The notes beneath the pieces were generated by a model. It was not told the DNA's origin and ran no database searches. It worked only from the letters and a program-made list of their open reading frames with translations. Source: Solenopsis invicta (lineage: Eukaryota; Arthropoda; Insecta; Hymenoptera; Formicidae). From it: a stretch of DNA of 64,000 nt. The stretch covers positions 29,591,275 to 29,655,274 of the forward strand of contig NC_052664.1 of the NCBI RefSeq assembly GCF_016802725.1. The letters are read 5' to 3'. Below, in pieces: positions 62,793 through 64,000 of this stretch (positions are counted from its first letter, which is position 1; each line of letters begins with the position of its first letter). Made by a program: the position numbers and the translations under genes.

Positions 62793-62969
62793 GTCCCCAC
62801 CGCCGCCGCAACCACCGCCCCCACCGCCGCCGCGATCACCGCCACCCTCCCGCCCCGCCGTGGTCGGCCGTTCATCCGCCGCTCCCTGCCCCTCCGCGCG
62901 CGCCCCACTCCTGCGGCGGCGGCGGCGACGTCGGGCGCGCAACCTCCTTCGCGATGCGCCCTTCTCCAT

Positions 62970-62981
62970 GCGCCGCCACCA

Positions 62982-63016
<35 letters not shown>

Positions 63017-63060
63017 ACCGCCGCCACCACCACCACCGCCGCCGCCGCCGCCGCCGCCGT
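62970..63060. repeat. CCACCG/CCG trinucleotide-rich tract
   Basis: An interspersed run of CCA and CCG triplets ending in pure CCG. It generates long poly-Pro, poly-His/Thr and poly-Gly frames that should not be read as proteins. Confidence 0.95.
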
Positions 63061-63486
63061 CGCGTCGCAAATGCAGGGAGATCCACCCTTGGTGCATGAG
63101 AGCGAGTCGACCTCCACGCGTATCGTCGCACCGGCTAATGTCGCCGCACGCATGCATCTTCCGCGCGATCGTTCCCGCGTGTATATTGCTCCGAAAGATG
63201 GATTCCGATTGACAGCTCGCGGCCAGAATAGCGCTCCGGCGGGCGTTCGTGGTGTCACGAGGGCTCAATTTTGGATCCGACCTGTACCTAGATGAGTAGA
63301 AAAAGAAAAAAAAGGTAAGATACATCTCGACTGATTGTGTCACGCGCACCTCTCCCCGGTTTCGCGACCGCGACTCCGCCGCTGGGATCATAAAGGGTCG
63401 CTCGGTAGCGCGCGCGGCGAAGCGTGATCGAATGCATCCTGAAAGGGACGCGCGCGAGAAAGGAATCCTTTCGCGGGTTCTCCGCG

Positions 63487-63487
<1 letters not shown>

Positions 63488-63536
<49 letters not shown>

Positions 63537-63565
63537 TCGTCGCCGGCTCGCTCGCTCGCTCGCTT
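63488..63565. repeat. GTC/GCC triplet tract followed by CTCG tetramers
   Basis: GTCGTCGCC-type triplets to about 63,543, followed by four to five CTCG units. Confidence 0.9.
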
Positions 63566-63830
63566 CCCCGCTTGCCTCCGGTATCGCTCCGTTTCTCGTC
63601 CTCTTCCACCTGCGCGATCCGTCTTTCTCTCTGTCTTATTCCCCTTCCGGCGGATGCTCAATATCCCCACCGAGTGGCGCGGGACCGCGAGGCGTGGCCT
63701 GTCCCGGAGGAGTCCCGCCTCCTTATGCATTATTATAGCGAGCCACTCGTGTCTCTATGATTTTATATGCCGCGTTTCAGCGTGAATATTCTAGCGCGCT
63801 TCTACGGCGCTCTTGGCGCGTTCCCGCCGC

Positions 63831-63948
63831 CCCACCACCATTGCCGCCACCGCCACCGCCACCGCCACCACCACCACGACTATCGCCACCGCCGCCGCCG
63901 CCGCCACCGCCGCCGACGAACCGCACCGCACCGCACCGCACCGCACCG
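63831..63948. repeat. CCACCG/CCG tract and CCGCA pentamer array
   Basis: CCA/CCG triplets to about 63,916, then about five CCGCA units at 63,921-63,948. Confidence 0.9.
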
Positions 63949-64000
63949 ATGCGCCGACGATATCGTGTGTTTTATGCTGCCCAATTATTTTCTCGTTCCA

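Larger units (their letters stand above)
62401..64000. promoter_or_regulatory. CpG-rich, repeat-rich upstream region of sal
   Basis: Very GC-rich sequence with (GC)n at 62,530-62,547, a 28-bp perfect palindrome at 62,765-62,792, CCACCG/CCG tracts at 62,970-63,060, GTC/GCC tracts at 63,488-63,543, CTCG repeats at 63,547-63,565, more CCACCG/CCG to 63,916 and CCGCA pentamers at 63,921-63,948. Long open frames here encode only Gly, Arg or Pro runs and are artefacts. The most likely role is upstream regulatory DNA of sal. Confidence 0.4.

Noticed and set aside
62633..63730. 365-codon minus-strand open frame
   Set aside because: It consists of long Gly, Asp and Arg runs created by CCG/CCA and GTC triplet tracts, with no domain and equally long frames on the other strand.
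1..64000. CRISPR array, operon, bacterial-type promoter or terminator
   Set aside because: The sequence is eukaryotic. Tandem repeats present are microsatellites without spacer structure.

Overview
This window comes from an insect genome, most likely a hymenopteran and plausibly an ant. That assignment rests on the protein sequence, on AT-rich spacer alternating with CpG-rich islands, on abundant (GA)n/(CT)n tracts and on small palindromic DNA transposons; none of these proves the species. I recognise only one protein-coding gene with confidence: an ortholog of the developmental zinc-finger repressor Spalt (sal/SALL family), on the minus strand.

Layout, in transcription order (right to left). 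Positions about 61,195-64,000 are a CpG-rich, microsatellite-rich stretch that should hold the promoter and 5' UTR. A first coding exon (61,089-61,194) encodes 35 residues starting MSRRKQARPSR and ends at a canonical GTAAGT donor. An intron of 57,881 bases (3,208-61,088) follows. A very large second coding exon runs from 3,207 off the left edge. It carries an acidic N-terminal stretch, a Gln-rich oligomerisation-like helix, a double C2H2 finger, a Pro/Gln-rich middle, a triple C2H2 cluster and a conserved LDLTPR motif. The C-terminal finger pair expected for the family must lie beyond the left edge.

The intron contains no other gene I can support. The longest open frames in it are low-complexity artefacts of dinucleotide tracts. 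It alternates between AT-rich spacer, with relics of inverted-repeat transposons, and about fifteen CpG-rich islands. Some islands hold dense or duplicated transcription-factor-like motifs (14.5 kb, 15.1 kb, 31 kb, 50.4 kb). The simplest reading is a cis-regulatory landscape inside the first intron of a developmental gene. The regulatory calls are inference from composition and motif clustering, not demonstrated function.

The most notable observations are the vertebrate-like NuRD-recruiting N-terminus on its own distant exon, the absence of the N-terminal C2HC finger in the two visible exons, a 145-codon upstream frame that stops in frame just before the sal start, a perfect 28-bp palindrome upstream of the gene, and several duplicated non-coding modules.
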